Source of the DNA: Methyloceanibacter stevinii
Lineage (GTDB): Bacteria; Pseudomonadota; Alphaproteobacteria; Rhizobiales; Methyloligellaceae
Direction: 5' to 3'
DNA length: 64,000 nt
Assembly (NCBI RefSeq): GCF_001723355.1
Contig: NZ_LPWE01000001.1
Span: 1-64,000 of the forward strand
Shown here: positions 43,388 through 53,129 of the stretch, one piece after another
Numbering within the stretch: position 1 is the stretch's first letter
Layout: each line of letters begins with the position of its first letter
The notes under the pieces: model-generated
The model's input: the letters and a program-made list of their open reading frames with translations, nothing else
Told to the model about the DNA's origin: nothing
Databases searched by the model: none
Position numbers and translations under genes: made by a program

Positions 43388-44293
43388 TTAGAAGTACCCC
43401 TCGCGCTTCTTCATCTCCATCGCACCGGCCTCGTCATGGTCGATCAGGCGCCCCGCCCGCTCCGACACACGCGCATCCAAGGTCTCGGTCACGACCGCGT
43501 CCAGATCCGTCGCCTCGGACTCGATGGCGGCGGTGAGCGGATAGCACCCGAGCGTGCGGAAGCGGATCCTGCGCATCACGGGCTCTTCACCCGGCTTGAG
43601 CCGCATACGCTCGTCGTCGACCATCAGTATCTGCCCGTCGCGTTCAACCGTCGGGCGCTCCTTCGCGAAATAGAGCGGCACGAGGTCGAGCTTCTCGAGC
43701 GTGATGTAGCGCCACACGTCCGCCTCGGTCCAATTCGACAGCGGAAAGACCCGGACGGTTTCGTCCTTGCCGAGACGGCCGTTCAGCAGCTGCCACATCT
43801 CGGGCCGTTGCAAGCGCGGATCCCAGCTATGGCCGCTGGCCCGGAACGAAAACACGCGTTCCTTGGCCCGCGAGGCCTCTTCATCGCGTCGCGCTCCGCC
43901 GAACGCGGCATCGTAGCCGCCATTGTCGAGCGCCTGGCGCAGAGCCTGGGTCTTCATGATGTCCGTATAGACAGACGGCGGATAGTCGAACGGGTTGATG
44001 TTCTTGGCCGCTCCGTCGTGATTGGTGTGCACGATCAGATCGAGCCCCATCTCCGAAACGGTCCGGTCGCGAAACGCGATCATGTCGCGGAACTTCCACG
44101 TGGTGTCCACGTGAAGCAGCGGGAACGGCGGCTTGGCGGGCCAGAATGCCTTCCGCGCCAAATGCAGCAGGACGGTCGAGTCCTTCCCGATCGAATACAA
44201 CAGCACCGGGGCACGGAACTGCGCCGCGGCCTCCCGGAAGATGTGGATGCTCTCGGCTTCGAGAAGCTTGAGGTGTGATGTCAGCGCGGTCAT
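43388..44293 (-). CDS. cysD: Sulfate adenylyltransferase subunit 2
   Basis: CysD is the catalytic ATP sulfurylase subunit. From ATG 44293 the product has 301 residues, with the PP-loop '[23 protein letters not shown]', 'HVDTTWKF', '[20 protein letters not shown]' and '[14 protein letters not shown]'. The ATG overlaps the cysH stop by four bases. A longer open frame upstream is a shadow of cysH. Confidence 0.95.
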   Translation of the reverse strand: MTALTSHLKLLEAESIHIFREAAAQFRAPVLLYSIGKDSTVLLHLARKAFWPAKPPFPLLHVDTTWKFRDMIAFRDRTVSEMGLDLIVHTNHDGAAKNINPFDYPPSVYTDIMKTQALRQALDNGGYDAAFGGARRDEEASRAKERVFSFRASGHSWDPRLQRPEMWQLLNGRLGKDETVRVFPLSNWTEADVWRYITLEKLDLVPLYFAKERPTVERDGQILMVDDERMRLKPGEEPVMRRIRFRTLGCYPLTAAIESEATDLDAVVTETLDARVSERAGRLIDHDEAGAMEMKKREGYF

Positions 44294-45444
44294 GCGGCCT
44301 TCTCCCGGTGTGCGACTGGCACGGCCGAGCGTTCGGATTCGGCCACATGCAGCCCGCATTCCTTCTTGTCTTCGGCCTCCCACCACCAGCGGCCCGCGCG
44401 TGGATCCTCGCCGGGCTCGATCGCGCGCGTGCACGGCGCGCAGCCGATCGAGACGAAGCCTTGCGCATGCAGCGGATTGACCACGACATTGTTGGCATCG
44501 ATGTAGTCGTTCAGGCGCTTGTCGGACCAGTCGGCAATCGGGTTGATCTTGATCAGCCCACGCTCCGCGTCCCATTCGGCCAGCGGCACGTCCGCACGCG
44601 CCTGCGACTGCTCGCGCCGCAGACCGGCGATCCACCCTTGCGCGCCCTGCAGGGCCCTGTTCAGGGGACGGACCTTGCGCACCTCGCAGCAGCTCTTCCG
44701 GTTCTCGACGGACTGGCGAAAGCCATACACGCCGTCGCGGGATACGAGCTCTTCGACCTCGCGCGCATCGGGCGCGACAAGCCGAATGCGTGTGCGGTAG
44801 CGCAGCTCGGACAATTCGATCGTTTCCAGCACTTCCGGGAACAGCCGGCCGGTATCGAGCGTGAAGACATCGATCTCGGCGCCCGACTTCGCTACGCCCG
44901 ACTTGGCGATGGCCTGCAGGATCACCTGATCCTCGAGACCGACGCTCGTCGAGAACGCGATGCGGCCCTCAATGCGTTCGGCGATCAGCTTGATGCGCTC
45001 CACGAGATCGTCCGTCGCGGCGAGCGCCCGGTCGAGTTCCGCCGCGGCCTTGGCGGATGCGTTCCAGCGCAGCGGCAGCGGGTTGCGCGCCGAGGGCTGG
45101 TAGCTCCGGCCGATGATGGTGAGCGTCTTCTTCCATGTCTCGGCCGCGCCGGGATCGGCGATCTCGGCTGTGTCGAAACCGGACCGCAGCAGAAACTGCG
45201 ACTGGTCCGGAATCAGCGAGCCGACCGCACGGATCTCGCCGGTGAAGCCGAGCCGGTCCCGGAGCATGCGTGCAAGGCTGAAGCCGCGCCCGTCCGCGAA
45301 ACTCGGGAAGAGGACCGCGATCGGACCGGCATTGCCACCCGCCGCCGAGACCAGCGTCTCGTGATCCGCGGACGGCTCCAATACGGTGGCAGGCTCATCG
45401 GGTTCCGCGACAAGCGTGCCTGTCGACAAATCAACGAGCACCAT
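44290..45444 (-). CDS. cysH: DUF934-CysH fusion: adenylylsulfate reductase with N-terminal DUF934
   Basis: From ATG 45444 (GGAGG upstream) the 384-residue protein has an N-terminal DUF934 domain (about 1-125; '[38 protein letters not shown]') joined to a CysH domain (about 140-384). The CysH part has the PP-loop '[13 protein letters not shown]' and two Cys pairs, '[11 protein letters not shown]' and 'GCAPCTR', which ligate a [4Fe-4S] cluster in APS-type reductases, and ends 'KKECGLH' with the catalytic Cys. DUF934 is usually a separate gene next to cysH. The product should reduce APS to sulfite. It overlaps cysI by 14 bases and cysD by four. Confidence 0.92.
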   Translation of the reverse strand: MVLVDLSTGTLVAEPDEPATVLEPSADHETLVSAAGGNAGPIAVLFPSFADGRGFSLARMLRDRLGFTGEIRAVGSLIPDQSQFLLRSGFDTAEIADPGAAETWKKTLTIIGRSYQPSARNPLPLRWNASAKAAAELDRALAATDDLVERIKLIAERIEGRIAFSTSVGLEDQVILQAIAKSGVAKSGAEIDVFTLDTGRLFPEVLETIELSELRYRTRIRLVAPDAREVEELVSRDGVYGFRQSVENRKSCCEVRKVRPLNRALQGAQGWIAGLRREQSQARADVPLAEWDAERGLIKINPIADWSDKRLNDYIDANNVVVNPLHAQGFVSIGCAPCTRAIEPGEDPRAGRWWWEAEDKKECGLHVAESERSAVPVAHREKAA

Positions 45445-47086
45445 AGAGAGCCTCCTTGAACGGCGCTGCACCGACACGGCGCCAAGTCTCGAGGAAGCTC
45501 TCTCCCTCGTTCCGGTTTTCGACATAGGTCTCGACGATCGTATCGATCGCTTCCGGGACCTTCTCGGCGCGGAAGCCGGGACCGATGATGGTGCCGACCG
45601 CGGCGTCATCCTTGGGGCTGCCGCCAAGGGTGATCTGATAAAGCTCCGTACCCTTCTTATCGACACCGAGGATGCCGATATTGCCGGCGTGGTGATGACC
45701 GCAGGCATTGATGCAGCCGGACATGTTGACCCGGATCTTGCCGATCTCGTCCTGCCGCGCGGGATCCTCGAACTTCTTGGCGATCTCCTTGGCGATGGGG
45801 ATCGACCGCGCGTTCGCAAGGTTGCAGTAGTCCAGGCCCGGGCAGCAGATCATGTCGCCGAGCAACTCGTTGTTGCCGACCGCGAGCCCCGCTTCCGCAA
45901 GCGCGTCGTAGAGCGCGGGGATGTCCGCCAGCGCCACATGCGGCAGAACCAGGTTCTGGGTGTAGTTGACCCGGATCTCATCATGGCCGAAACGCTCGGC
46001 GAGATCGGCCACCATATCCATCGTGTCGGATGAGGCATCGCCCGGCGTCCGGCCCGGCTCCTTGAGCGAGATCACGGCGGACGCATAGCCCGGCACCCGA
46101 TGGGGCAGCACGTTGTTGCGGTACCAAGTCGCGAAGGCCGGGTCGCTCTCGCGGCGCGCGGCAAGGGCCTCGTTGCGCGGAGCGCGCTCCGGCAGATCGG
46201 GCGGCGTGAAATAGGACGCGATACGGCGAACCTCGTCTTCGGGAAGATCGATTGCCAGCCTTAGCCGTCGCGTTCCAGTCTCTTCGACGGCTTCGCGGAA
46301 CTTCTCGATACCGAGCGTGTTCACGAGGATCTTGATGCGCGCCTTGTACAGATTATCCCGGCGGCCGAGCAGATTGTACACGCGCAGGATCGACTCCACG
46401 TAGGAGAGCAGATGCTCCTTCGGCAGGAACTCGCGGATCACCTGACCCACATAGGGCGTACGTCCCATGCCGCCGCCGACGAGGACGCGGAAGCCATTTT
46501 CACCGTTCGGGCCACGCACGATGCGCAGACCGATGTCGTGGAACGCCGTGGCCGCGCGGTCCTCCGCGGCTCCGGAGACGGCGATCTTGAACTTGCGCGG
46601 CAGCCAGTTGAACTCCGGATGCAGCGTCGACCACTGGCGCAGGATCTCGCACCAGACGCGCGGGGTCTCCAATTCGTCGTTCGCGGCGGCCGCGTACGGG
46701 TCCGAGGTGACATTGCGCACGCAATTGCCGCTTGTCTGAATGCAGTGCATCTCGACGTCAGCCAGCGCGGCCAGCACGTCGGGCACGTCGACGAGCTTGA
46801 TCCAGTTGAACTGGATGTTCTGGCGCGTCGTGAAGTGACCGTAGCCGCGATCCCACTTCCGGCCGATCATCGCGAGCTGCCGCATCTGGCGCGGCGAGAG
46901 CTGGCCATAGGGGACCGCGATCCGCAGCATGTAGGCATGCAGCTGCAGATAGAGCCCGTTGCGTAGGCGCAAGGGGCGGAACTCTTCTTCCGAGAGCTCG
47001 CCGGTCAGCCGCCGTCCGACCTGGTCGCGGAACTCCGCGACGCGCTCGTTTACGAAGGCGTGATCGAATTCATCATAGCGGTACAT
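45431..47086 (-). CDS. cysI: Sulfite (or nitrite) reductase, siroheme/[4Fe-4S]
   Basis: The 551-residue protein reduces sulfite to sulfide with six electrons. It contains duplicated ferredoxin-like half domains and the cluster/siroheme Cys set 'ICCPGLDYCNLANA' and 'SGCINACGHHHAGN'. 'GHFTTRQNIQFNWI' is the family's N-terminal signature. By sequence it could be called a nitrite/sulfite reductase; its operon with cysH, cysD, cysN and cysG supports sulfite. It overlaps DUF2849 by 14 bases at its start. Confidence 0.93.
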   Translation of the reverse strand: MYRYDEFDHAFVNERVAEFRDQVGRRLTGELSEEEFRPLRLRNGLYLQLHAYMLRIAVPYGQLSPRQMRQLAMIGRKWDRGYGHFTTRQNIQFNWIKLVDVPDVLAALADVEMHCIQTSGNCVRNVTSDPYAAAANDELETPRVWCEILRQWSTLHPEFNWLPRKFKIAVSGAAEDRAATAFHDIGLRIVRGPNGENGFRVLVGGGMGRTPYVGQVIREFLPKEHLLSYVESILRVYNLLGRRDNLYKARIKILVNTLGIEKFREAVEETGTRRLRLAIDLPEDEVRRIASYFTPPDLPERAPRNEALAARRESDPAFATWYRNNVLPHRVPGYASAVISLKEPGRTPGDASSDTMDMVADLAERFGHDEIRVNYTQNLVLPHVALADIPALYDALAEAGLAVGNNELLGDMICCPGLDYCNLANARSIPIAKEIAKKFEDPARQDEIGKIRVNMSGCINACGHHHAGNIGILGVDKKGTELYQITLGGSPKDDAAVGTIIGPGFRAEKVPEAIDTIVETYVENRNEGESFLETWRRVGAAPFKEALYGAR

Positions 47087-47369
47087 CGTACCAGTCCTTT
47101 GTCAGTGTCGTGCGGTGGGACGCGCGAATGCGTTCGCGCACGGAAATGGGATCGACGGTGCCGTCGTCCTTAACCTCGATCGGCATCGGATAGACGCTGA
47201 TGACGAGCCGTTCGCGGACGGCCTCCTCGGCGGTCGCCTCAAGCGCCTTGACCTCGTCCTCGCCCTCGGCACGGGCCGCCTCGGCAATGTCCTCCGTCCA
47301 CGCACCACCCGATGCGAGATAGACGACAATGCCGTCGTCCAAACGGTTTGCTGTAACGACGCTAGGCAT
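47073..47369 (-). CDS. DUF2849 family protein
   Basis: This 98-residue protein (ATG 47369) has 'VVTANRLDDGIVVYLASGGAWTEDIAEAA' and 'VISVYPMPIEVKDDGTVDPISVRERIRA', the DUF2849 pattern. The family is found just upstream of sulfite reductase in alphaproteobacteria and its role is unknown; a chaperone or electron-transfer accessory role has not been shown. It overlaps the cysG stop by eight bases and cysI by 14. Confidence 0.9.
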   Translation of the reverse strand: MPSVVTANRLDDGIVVYLASGGAWTEDIAEAARAEGEDEVKALEATAEEAVRERLVISVYPMPIEVKDDGTVDPISVRERIRASHRTTLTKDWYDVPL

Positions 47370-48810
47370 AGGCGCGCGCGACCTCCTCATGAGCCAAAAT
47401 CGTGTCAACGGCCCCGGCCGCGGGAAGCCCGGCAACTTCCCCGAAGATAAGAACGGCGGGGCTCTTCAGCCCAACGCTGCCAGCATCGTTCGCCAGCGCG
47501 GAAATCGTAGTGGCGACGCGGCGCTCGTTCGCGCGGCTCGCGTTCTCCACCGCAATCACGGGGAGTGCCGCGCGGAATCCGGCGTCCAGGAGGCGCTGTG
47601 CAATCACCGCGCCTGTTGTGACGCCCATATAGACGACAAGCGTGTTGTTGCCGGACGCCAAGGCCTTCAAGTCGAGATGTTCGAAGCTCGGCGCCTTCCC
47701 GCCCGCTTCATGGCCGGACAGGAACGTGACCGTGTGCGACACGTCGCGATGGGTCAGCGGAATCTGCAGGCTCGCCGCTGCCGCTGCACCGGCCGTGACG
47801 CCGGGCACGACCTCGACGGGAATCGCCTCGGCGCGCAGCGCGTCGAGTTCCTCGCCGCCGCGGCCGAAGATGAAGGGGTCGCCGCCCTTGAGCCGGACGA
47901 CGGTGTGCCCCGCCTTTGCGCGCGCCACCAACAGCGCGTTGATCTCCGCCTGCGGAACGCTATGGGCTCCCTTCGCCTTGCCGACGGAAACCAGTTCCGC
48001 CTCGCGGCGGGCCAGTTCCAAGACACCGTCGCCGACGAGCTTGTCGTAGAAGACGACGTCGGCGGCCTTGAGCGCCCGGACCGCCTTCACGGTCAGAAGC
48101 TCGGGGTCACCGGGACCGGCGCCAATGAGAAGAACGCGGCCCTGCGACTCCGGGGCTTCGCCCGTTCCGGCCAAAGCGGCGGTTTCAATCTCGTGGTCGA
48201 TCAGCTTGCGGGCGGCGTCCTCGTCGCCGTGAAGCATGGCGCGAGCGGCCGGCCCATCGAAGATCCTCTCCCACAACCGGCGCCGCTCAGGCCCCTCGGC
48301 GAGACGTTCGGCCACGCGATGGCGAAACTGCCCTGCGAGTTCGGCCAGGTCGCCAAGCCGGGGATGCAACTCATTCTCCAGCCAGGCGCGCAGGCGCTGA
48401 GCCAGGACCGGCGCGGCGGCCGATGTGCCGACCGCCACCGTAACCTCGCCGCGATCCACGATCGCGGGCAGCACAGCGGTGCAAAGAGCCGGCCGGTCCG
48501 GGACGTTAACCGGCACGCCCAAGCTATGAGCGATCTCGGCGATACGGGCGTCCTCGCCGTCGATCTCGGTGGCCGAAATCACCAACGGCCGGCCGCGAAT
48601 TTGATCCGCGCCCGGATGGGCCGGCTGCAAGACAACCTTGCCCTCGGCCTCGAGGTCCGACAGCTCCGGGCTCAGCGTCTCGGCAGCCACATCGACGTGC
48701 CCGGCCCGCTTCAGGAGCAGACGCGTCTTGATGGCCGCAAGAGGACCCCCGCCGACCACGAGCGGCGGCTTGCCATCGAAGCTGACGAAGATGGGGAAGG
48801 TCCGCATCAT
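47362..48810 (-). CDS. cysG: Siroheme synthase (multifunctional)
   Basis: CysG makes siroheme for the sulfite reductase in three steps: methylation of uroporphyrinogen III, NAD-dependent dehydrogenation and Fe insertion. The 482-residue protein has the N-terminal dehydrogenase/ferrochelatase half ('LVVGGGPLAAIKTRLLLKRAG') and the C-terminal SAM methyltransferase ('VLLIGAGPGDPELLTVKAVRAL', 'VVRLKGGDPFIFGRGGEE', 'EVVPGVTAG'). The usual N-terminal signature GGG-VA-RK is slightly altered. The ATG overlaps the ferredoxin stop by four bases. Confidence 0.94.
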   Translation of the reverse strand: MMRTFPIFVSFDGKPPLVVGGGPLAAIKTRLLLKRAGHVDVAAETLSPELSDLEAEGKVVLQPAHPGADQIRGRPLVISATEIDGEDARIAEIAHSLGVPVNVPDRPALCTAVLPAIVDRGEVTVAVGTSAAAPVLAQRLRAWLENELHPRLGDLAELAGQFRHRVAERLAEGPERRRLWERIFDGPAARAMLHGDEDAARKLIDHEIETAALAGTGEAPESQGRVLLIGAGPGDPELLTVKAVRALKAADVVFYDKLVGDGVLELARREAELVSVGKAKGAHSVPQAEINALLVARAKAGHTVVRLKGGDPFIFGRGGEELDALRAEAIPVEVVPGVTAGAAAAASLQIPLTHRDVSHTVTFLSGHEAGGKAPSFEHLDLKALASGNNTLVVYMGVTTGAVIAQRLLDAGFRAALPVIAVENASRANERRVATTISALANDAGSVGLKSPAVLIFGEVAGLPAAGAVDTILAHEEVARAYA

Positions 48811-49165
48811 CCAGAGGTTCCTGTCGCTGCCGTGTTGTCGGCAATGTCGGCAATGCTTTCGGGCGCAAGCTCGACTTCCAACCCGTCGAGCTCGGGCGCA
48901 TCAGGAGCTGGCAGGAAAGCCGCGAGCGCCGGTCGTCGACGGAAAAGGCCCCGTCGAGCATCTCGGTCTCTTCGTCGGTCGGCGGGACGAGCTTGTCGAC
49001 CCAACTATCCGCCACCCAGACATGGCAGGTCGCACACGCGCAGGCGCCGCCGCATTCCGCCTTGATAGGCAGACCCCAGTCGCGAATGACCTCCATCACA
49101 CGCCACCCCTCCATGGCTTCGAGGCGGTGCGTGGAACCGTCCGGCATGCGCACGTTGATAAACAT
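48807..49165 (-). CDS. [2Fe-2S] ferredoxin, probable donor to sulfite reductase (one frameshift)
   Basis: The ATG at 49165 opens 'MFINVRMPDGSTHRLEA' with cluster ligands in 'ECGGACACATCHVW' and 'RLSCQLLM', the adrenodoxin-like C-x5-C-x2-C..C spacing. After 'CQLLM' the frame breaks near 48899. The frame that ends at 48807 reads 'APELDGLEVELAPESIA', the normal ferredoxin ending, once one G is restored (119 residues). The restored stop overlaps the cysG ATG by four bases, which supports the reconstruction. It heads the sulfate-assimilation run. Confidence 0.88.
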
Positions 49166-49633
49166 GTCTCAAGCCACCTTCCAAAAGGCGTCGAGGTTGA
49201 AAAAGAACGGCCCGTGTACTGGGCGGCCGCCCGCCCCGCAAGTCCGCAAAACTGCCAATCGTAAACGCCTGAAAGACCGCCATGAGATCGGGCGAAACCT
49301 GGTTCCCAGGCCCCCGGCCCCAGCCTCATCAAAGAGGGCGGCAGGCCCCGTAAATAAGAAGCGCTACTGAAAAATCATTCCCCAGCAAATGTCCATATCC
49401 CGCCTTTAGTGCAAAATTGTTCCTGAGAAACCCTAAACGCAGGACATTTTTCTTTCACCGGGCGCTTCGCGAACAGAATCTCCGGCGCGGGCGCACGAGA
49501 AAAACTGTTTCTTTCCAGCAACGCCTGCCGTGAATCAGCATTCGACTGTGGAGCATTTGGAGGCTTCCCCTAGTCCCGATCACACTTTTCCGCCATTTTG
49601 CTCCGGTCGTACCGACAGTTTCCGGGGGGGATC
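49166..49633. other. Divergent intergenic region
   Basis: These 468 bases separate the ferredoxin/cys operon (minus) from the second autotransporter (plus), so both promoters should lie here. The stretch around 49350-49460 is more AT-rich than its surroundings. I see no long inverted repeat or riboswitch that I can defend. Short frames across it have no family character. Confidence 0.4.
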
Positions 49634-52611
49634 ATGGAACGTCAAACGGCGGTTCGCCGCACAGGGGCCTTCCGCGCGGGCACAACCAGCCATTCCGGCG
49701 TGGACGGGATGCGGCGGCGCCTTCTTCTGGCCGGAACGGCGATCGCGACGACCTTCATGGTCTCGACGAGCGCTGCCCAAGCGCAGCAGGCCGTGAACGT
49801 TCCCGCGTCGCTGTTCTCGGTGAACATCAACAACGCGGACGACTGCATCTTTCCCGTCAATTGCGCCTTCATTAATACGGTCGGTCCTTTCGCCAATATC
49901 ACCTTCACGAACTCGGGGGACTTCGCCACGCTCGGGCCTGGGGCAGCCAGCATCCTGACGACCACGCTGCTCGGCGGCCGCATCACCATCAATAATTCGG
50001 GCGATTTGGCTACAGCAGGCGGCCTTTCCGCCGGCATCTCTGCGGTGACGGCTCTCGGCGGCGCCATCAACATCACCAACACCGGCGACATCGCAACGGC
50101 TGGGCTGTTCTCCTATGGCATCTACGCGCTGGCCGCCACGGCGGGTGCGGTCAACATTACAAACTCGGGGGGCATCGCCACCGCCGGCGGCTACGCCACC
50201 GGCATCCATGCCGCGGCCGGGGGCATCTCCGGCTCTGTGTCGATCCAAAACAACGGCCAGGTGGCCACGGTCGGCTATGCCGCAGACGGCATCTACGGCG
50301 CGACGTTTTCAAGAGACAGCGACGTCACCATTACCACGCCGGCGAAATCACACGCGCGGCCGGAACGCATACGGCATTGTCTCGGCGACCTTCGACCGGC
50401 GCAGCAACATCAAGGTGACGAACAGCGGCACTATCGATACGCGCGGCACCAATGCCGAGGGCGTCTTCGGCTTGACCTACGACCGTAACGCGGACATCTC
50501 GGTCACCAACACCGGCGATATCCTCACCCGAGGCTTTGACGCGGAGGGCATGAACCTCACGACCTTCGGCCCCGCCTCATCGATCAACGTCAAGAACACC
50601 GGCCAAGTCACGACAACCGGCTTTGCGGCGGAGGGTATCTACGCGACCACGAACTGGCGCAACTCCGACATCACGATCACGAACAGCGGTGAGGTTCTGG
50701 CCAAAGGTGCGTTCGCTGACGGCATCTATGCCCTTACCGGCGTCTATGCCCCCGGCCGGAGCAGCGAGATCACGATCAACAATTCCGGGTCCATTCGCGC
50801 CGAGGGGCGCTTCGCCTACGGCATCACGGCCGTCTCCCTCCGTCCGGGATCGGAGATCACCGTCAACAACAGCGGCGAGCTTTTCGGATCGACGGCAGGC
50901 CTCTACAGCTACAGCGCGACCTCGACGACGATCAACAATAGCGGCGACATCTCGGCGGGATCGGGACTAGCTATCGATACCGCCGGCGCCAGCACATCCA
51001 TCAACAACTCTGGGCTGATCACTGGTTTCGTGGATCTGACCAACAGCAGCGACACGTTCACGAACACGGCGGGCGGTGAGTTCACGCGCGGGACACCAGC
51101 CGCTTCCGGGGCGGCTCCGATCTCTTCATCAACGAAGCTGGCGGCACGCTGCGCACCGCGACCAAGTTCTCGAACGAAGACACGCGCTTCACCGGCCTCG
51201 AGCGTTTTCGGAACATGGGCCTCATCACCATGGTCGACGGGACAACCGGCGATTCCTTCACCATGTCGAACACGCCAGGAGGGACCGACCTGCGGTTCAG
51301 CGGCTCCGGCAAATCCACGCTGGGCGTCGATGCGTTCCTCGGCGGGCCGGGATCCAAGTCCGATACGCTGACCGTCGAAGGCACCACGACCGGGCGCACG
51401 CGCCTAAAGGTCAACAACGTCAATCCGGGACCCGGCCAGCTCAACCGCCAAGGCATTCCCGTCGTGTACGTGGACGGGAACGTGAACGCGTCGAACTTCT
51501 ACCTCGAGAAGCCGATCGATGCGGGCTTCTTCGACTACGACCTGGTGTTCACGCCGACGGGAAGCGGACGCTTCGACCTGAAGAGCCACGCCGGCGGCGG
51601 TTCCCATATTATTCCGCATATCATCACTGCCACGCACGAGTCTTCCATCAATCGACGGAGACGTGGTTCGACCAGACAGTCGACTTGCGCGCGGTCCTGG
51701 CGCGCGGATCGGTGTGCGACGACATTTACAATCCTCAGGAACGGATCCGCTGTCAGGATCTGTATGACCTGGTTCCCGCCGTTTGGGCCCGGGGCGGTGG
51801 CACCTGGCTCGATCTCGACGACAACGGAACGACCAAGGCGAACGGCCGGACCTACCGCTACGATTTGGGACGGGATCTCGACATTTGGCAGGTCGAGTCA
51901 GGTGTGGACTTCGGCAAGGAAGACATCCTGTCGCCGGACGACATGCTCGTCTTCGGCGTCCTCGGCGGCGCCGTGGAATCGTCGCTCGAATACGATGCCA
52001 TTGCCCGCTCGTTCGAGATCAGCACCTTGGAAGCGGGCGCTTACGCGACCTATCTGCGCGGCGGATTCTTCTTCGATACGTTGTTCAAGGCCTTCTTCGG
52101 CACGGTCGAGCCGACGGCGTCGGTCGAGTATCCCGAGACCCTTGACACGCAAACCTACGGTCTTCGCATGGACAGCGGCTACCGCTTCGGCGGTCTGAAG
52201 GACGGGCCGTTCGTCGAACCGCTCGGTACGGTCGCGATCTCATGGACGCATGTCGACGACTTCTCCCACCAGGGCAACAGCATCGACTTCGCCGACGACG
52301 AACAGGTGCGCGGTCGCCTTGGCCTGCGCATGGGCACGTCGTCGCAGATCTGGGAAGGCACCACCTTCGAGCCGTTCGTGACGGGCAGCTTCTGGGGATT
52401 GCTTTCCGGGGAACACAGCGCGACGCTGACCTCACGGGGGACCGATTTCGTCTTCACCGATAAGCCGGACGAGGTTTGGGGCGAAGTGTCGGGCGGCGTG
52501 AACTTCTTCAACCCGGAGGCCCAGACCGCCGTGTTCGCCAAGATCGACTATATCTTCGCCGATCAGACGGAAGGCATCAGCGCCAGAGGCGGCATGCGCC
52601 TGACCTGGTAG
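49634..52611 (+). CDS. Autotransporter with beta-helix passenger (four frameshifts)
   Basis: The ATG at 49634 (G-rich ribosome site) opens a signal region 'MRRRLLLAGTAIATTFMVSTSAAQAQ'. Passenger repeats follow ('NSGDFATLG', 'NTGDIATAG', 'NNSGDISAGSG'), then a barrel from about 51780 ('VWARGGGTWLDLDDNGTTKANGRTYRYD') to a final 'GMRLTW'. The frame changes four times, near 50335, 50357, 51090 and about 51650, each by one missing base, giving 993 residues when restored. The barrel matches that of the autotransporter at 29050-32154 ('DNGxTKAxGxTYxYDL..', 'DDxVRGRxG'). A surface-exposed adhesin role is inferred. Confidence 0.82.
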
Positions 52612-52820
52612 GCGCGGCTCCCCTTCCCGGAACGCAGCATCGCGCGGTGTCCGTCGCCCGCGCCAACCGCAATTTGGCCTCGTTGTTGGCGAAGGACGGT
52701 TTGCATTGGCTGGCCCGGCTGCTAAGTGCATTCAAAGTACCGCCGCGCGGCGGTATGGCTTCCGTGCCTTGACGGCAGGCGGTCTCGGCGGCACCTCAAC
52801 CACGCAACGGGGCAGGACGC

Positions 52821-53126
52821 GTGACGACGCAGAACACCGACCAGGACGCGCAGCACGATATTGAGATCGAGAACGCGGCCCGCGACCGTCACCAGCTGCG
52901 GACGCTGGCTGTCGCAATCACTTCCGTGTCGGTCGTGCTGTTCGCCGTGGTCGTGGCCATCCTCTACGCGATTCCGCTCAACCGCATCTGGTTTCTGAAC
53001 TTCCCGCTCGGCTTCTATCTGCTCGCTCAGGGGCTCATCCTCTTCGCGGTCTTCGTCACGTTCTGGTACGTGCGCGTCCAGGAACGGATCGACCTGACCC
53101 GCAGCATGAACGAGGAGGTTACCTAG
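52821..53126 (+). CDS. DUF4212-type small subunit of a sodium:solute symporter
   Basis: The 101-residue protein (GTG 52821, GGCAGGA upstream) has two membrane helices ('TLAVAITSVSVVLFAVVVAILY' and 'GFYLLAQGLILFAVFVTFWYV') with a conserved 'RIWFLNFPLGFYLLAQG' between, and ends 'RVQERID'. This matches DUF4212 proteins, which are found just upstream of ActP/VC_2705-type symporters and probably form a complex with them. It precedes the symporter gene by three bases. Confidence 0.88.
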   Translation: MTTQNTDQDAQHDIEIENAARDRHQLRTLAVAITSVSVVLFAVVVAILYAIPLNRIWFLNFPLGFYLLAQGLILFAVFVTFWYVRVQERIDLTRSMNEEVT

Positions 53127-53129
53127 GCG

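Noticed and set aside
45445..45819. N-terminal extension of the cysH frame upstream of 45444
   Set aside because: The extension is Arg/Ser-rich, lies inside cysI, and the ribosome site and DUF934 domain start support 45444.
49350..49460. Riboswitch ahead of the cys operon
   Set aside because: The stretch is AT-rich but I could not fold it into a SAM-type or other known riboswitch.
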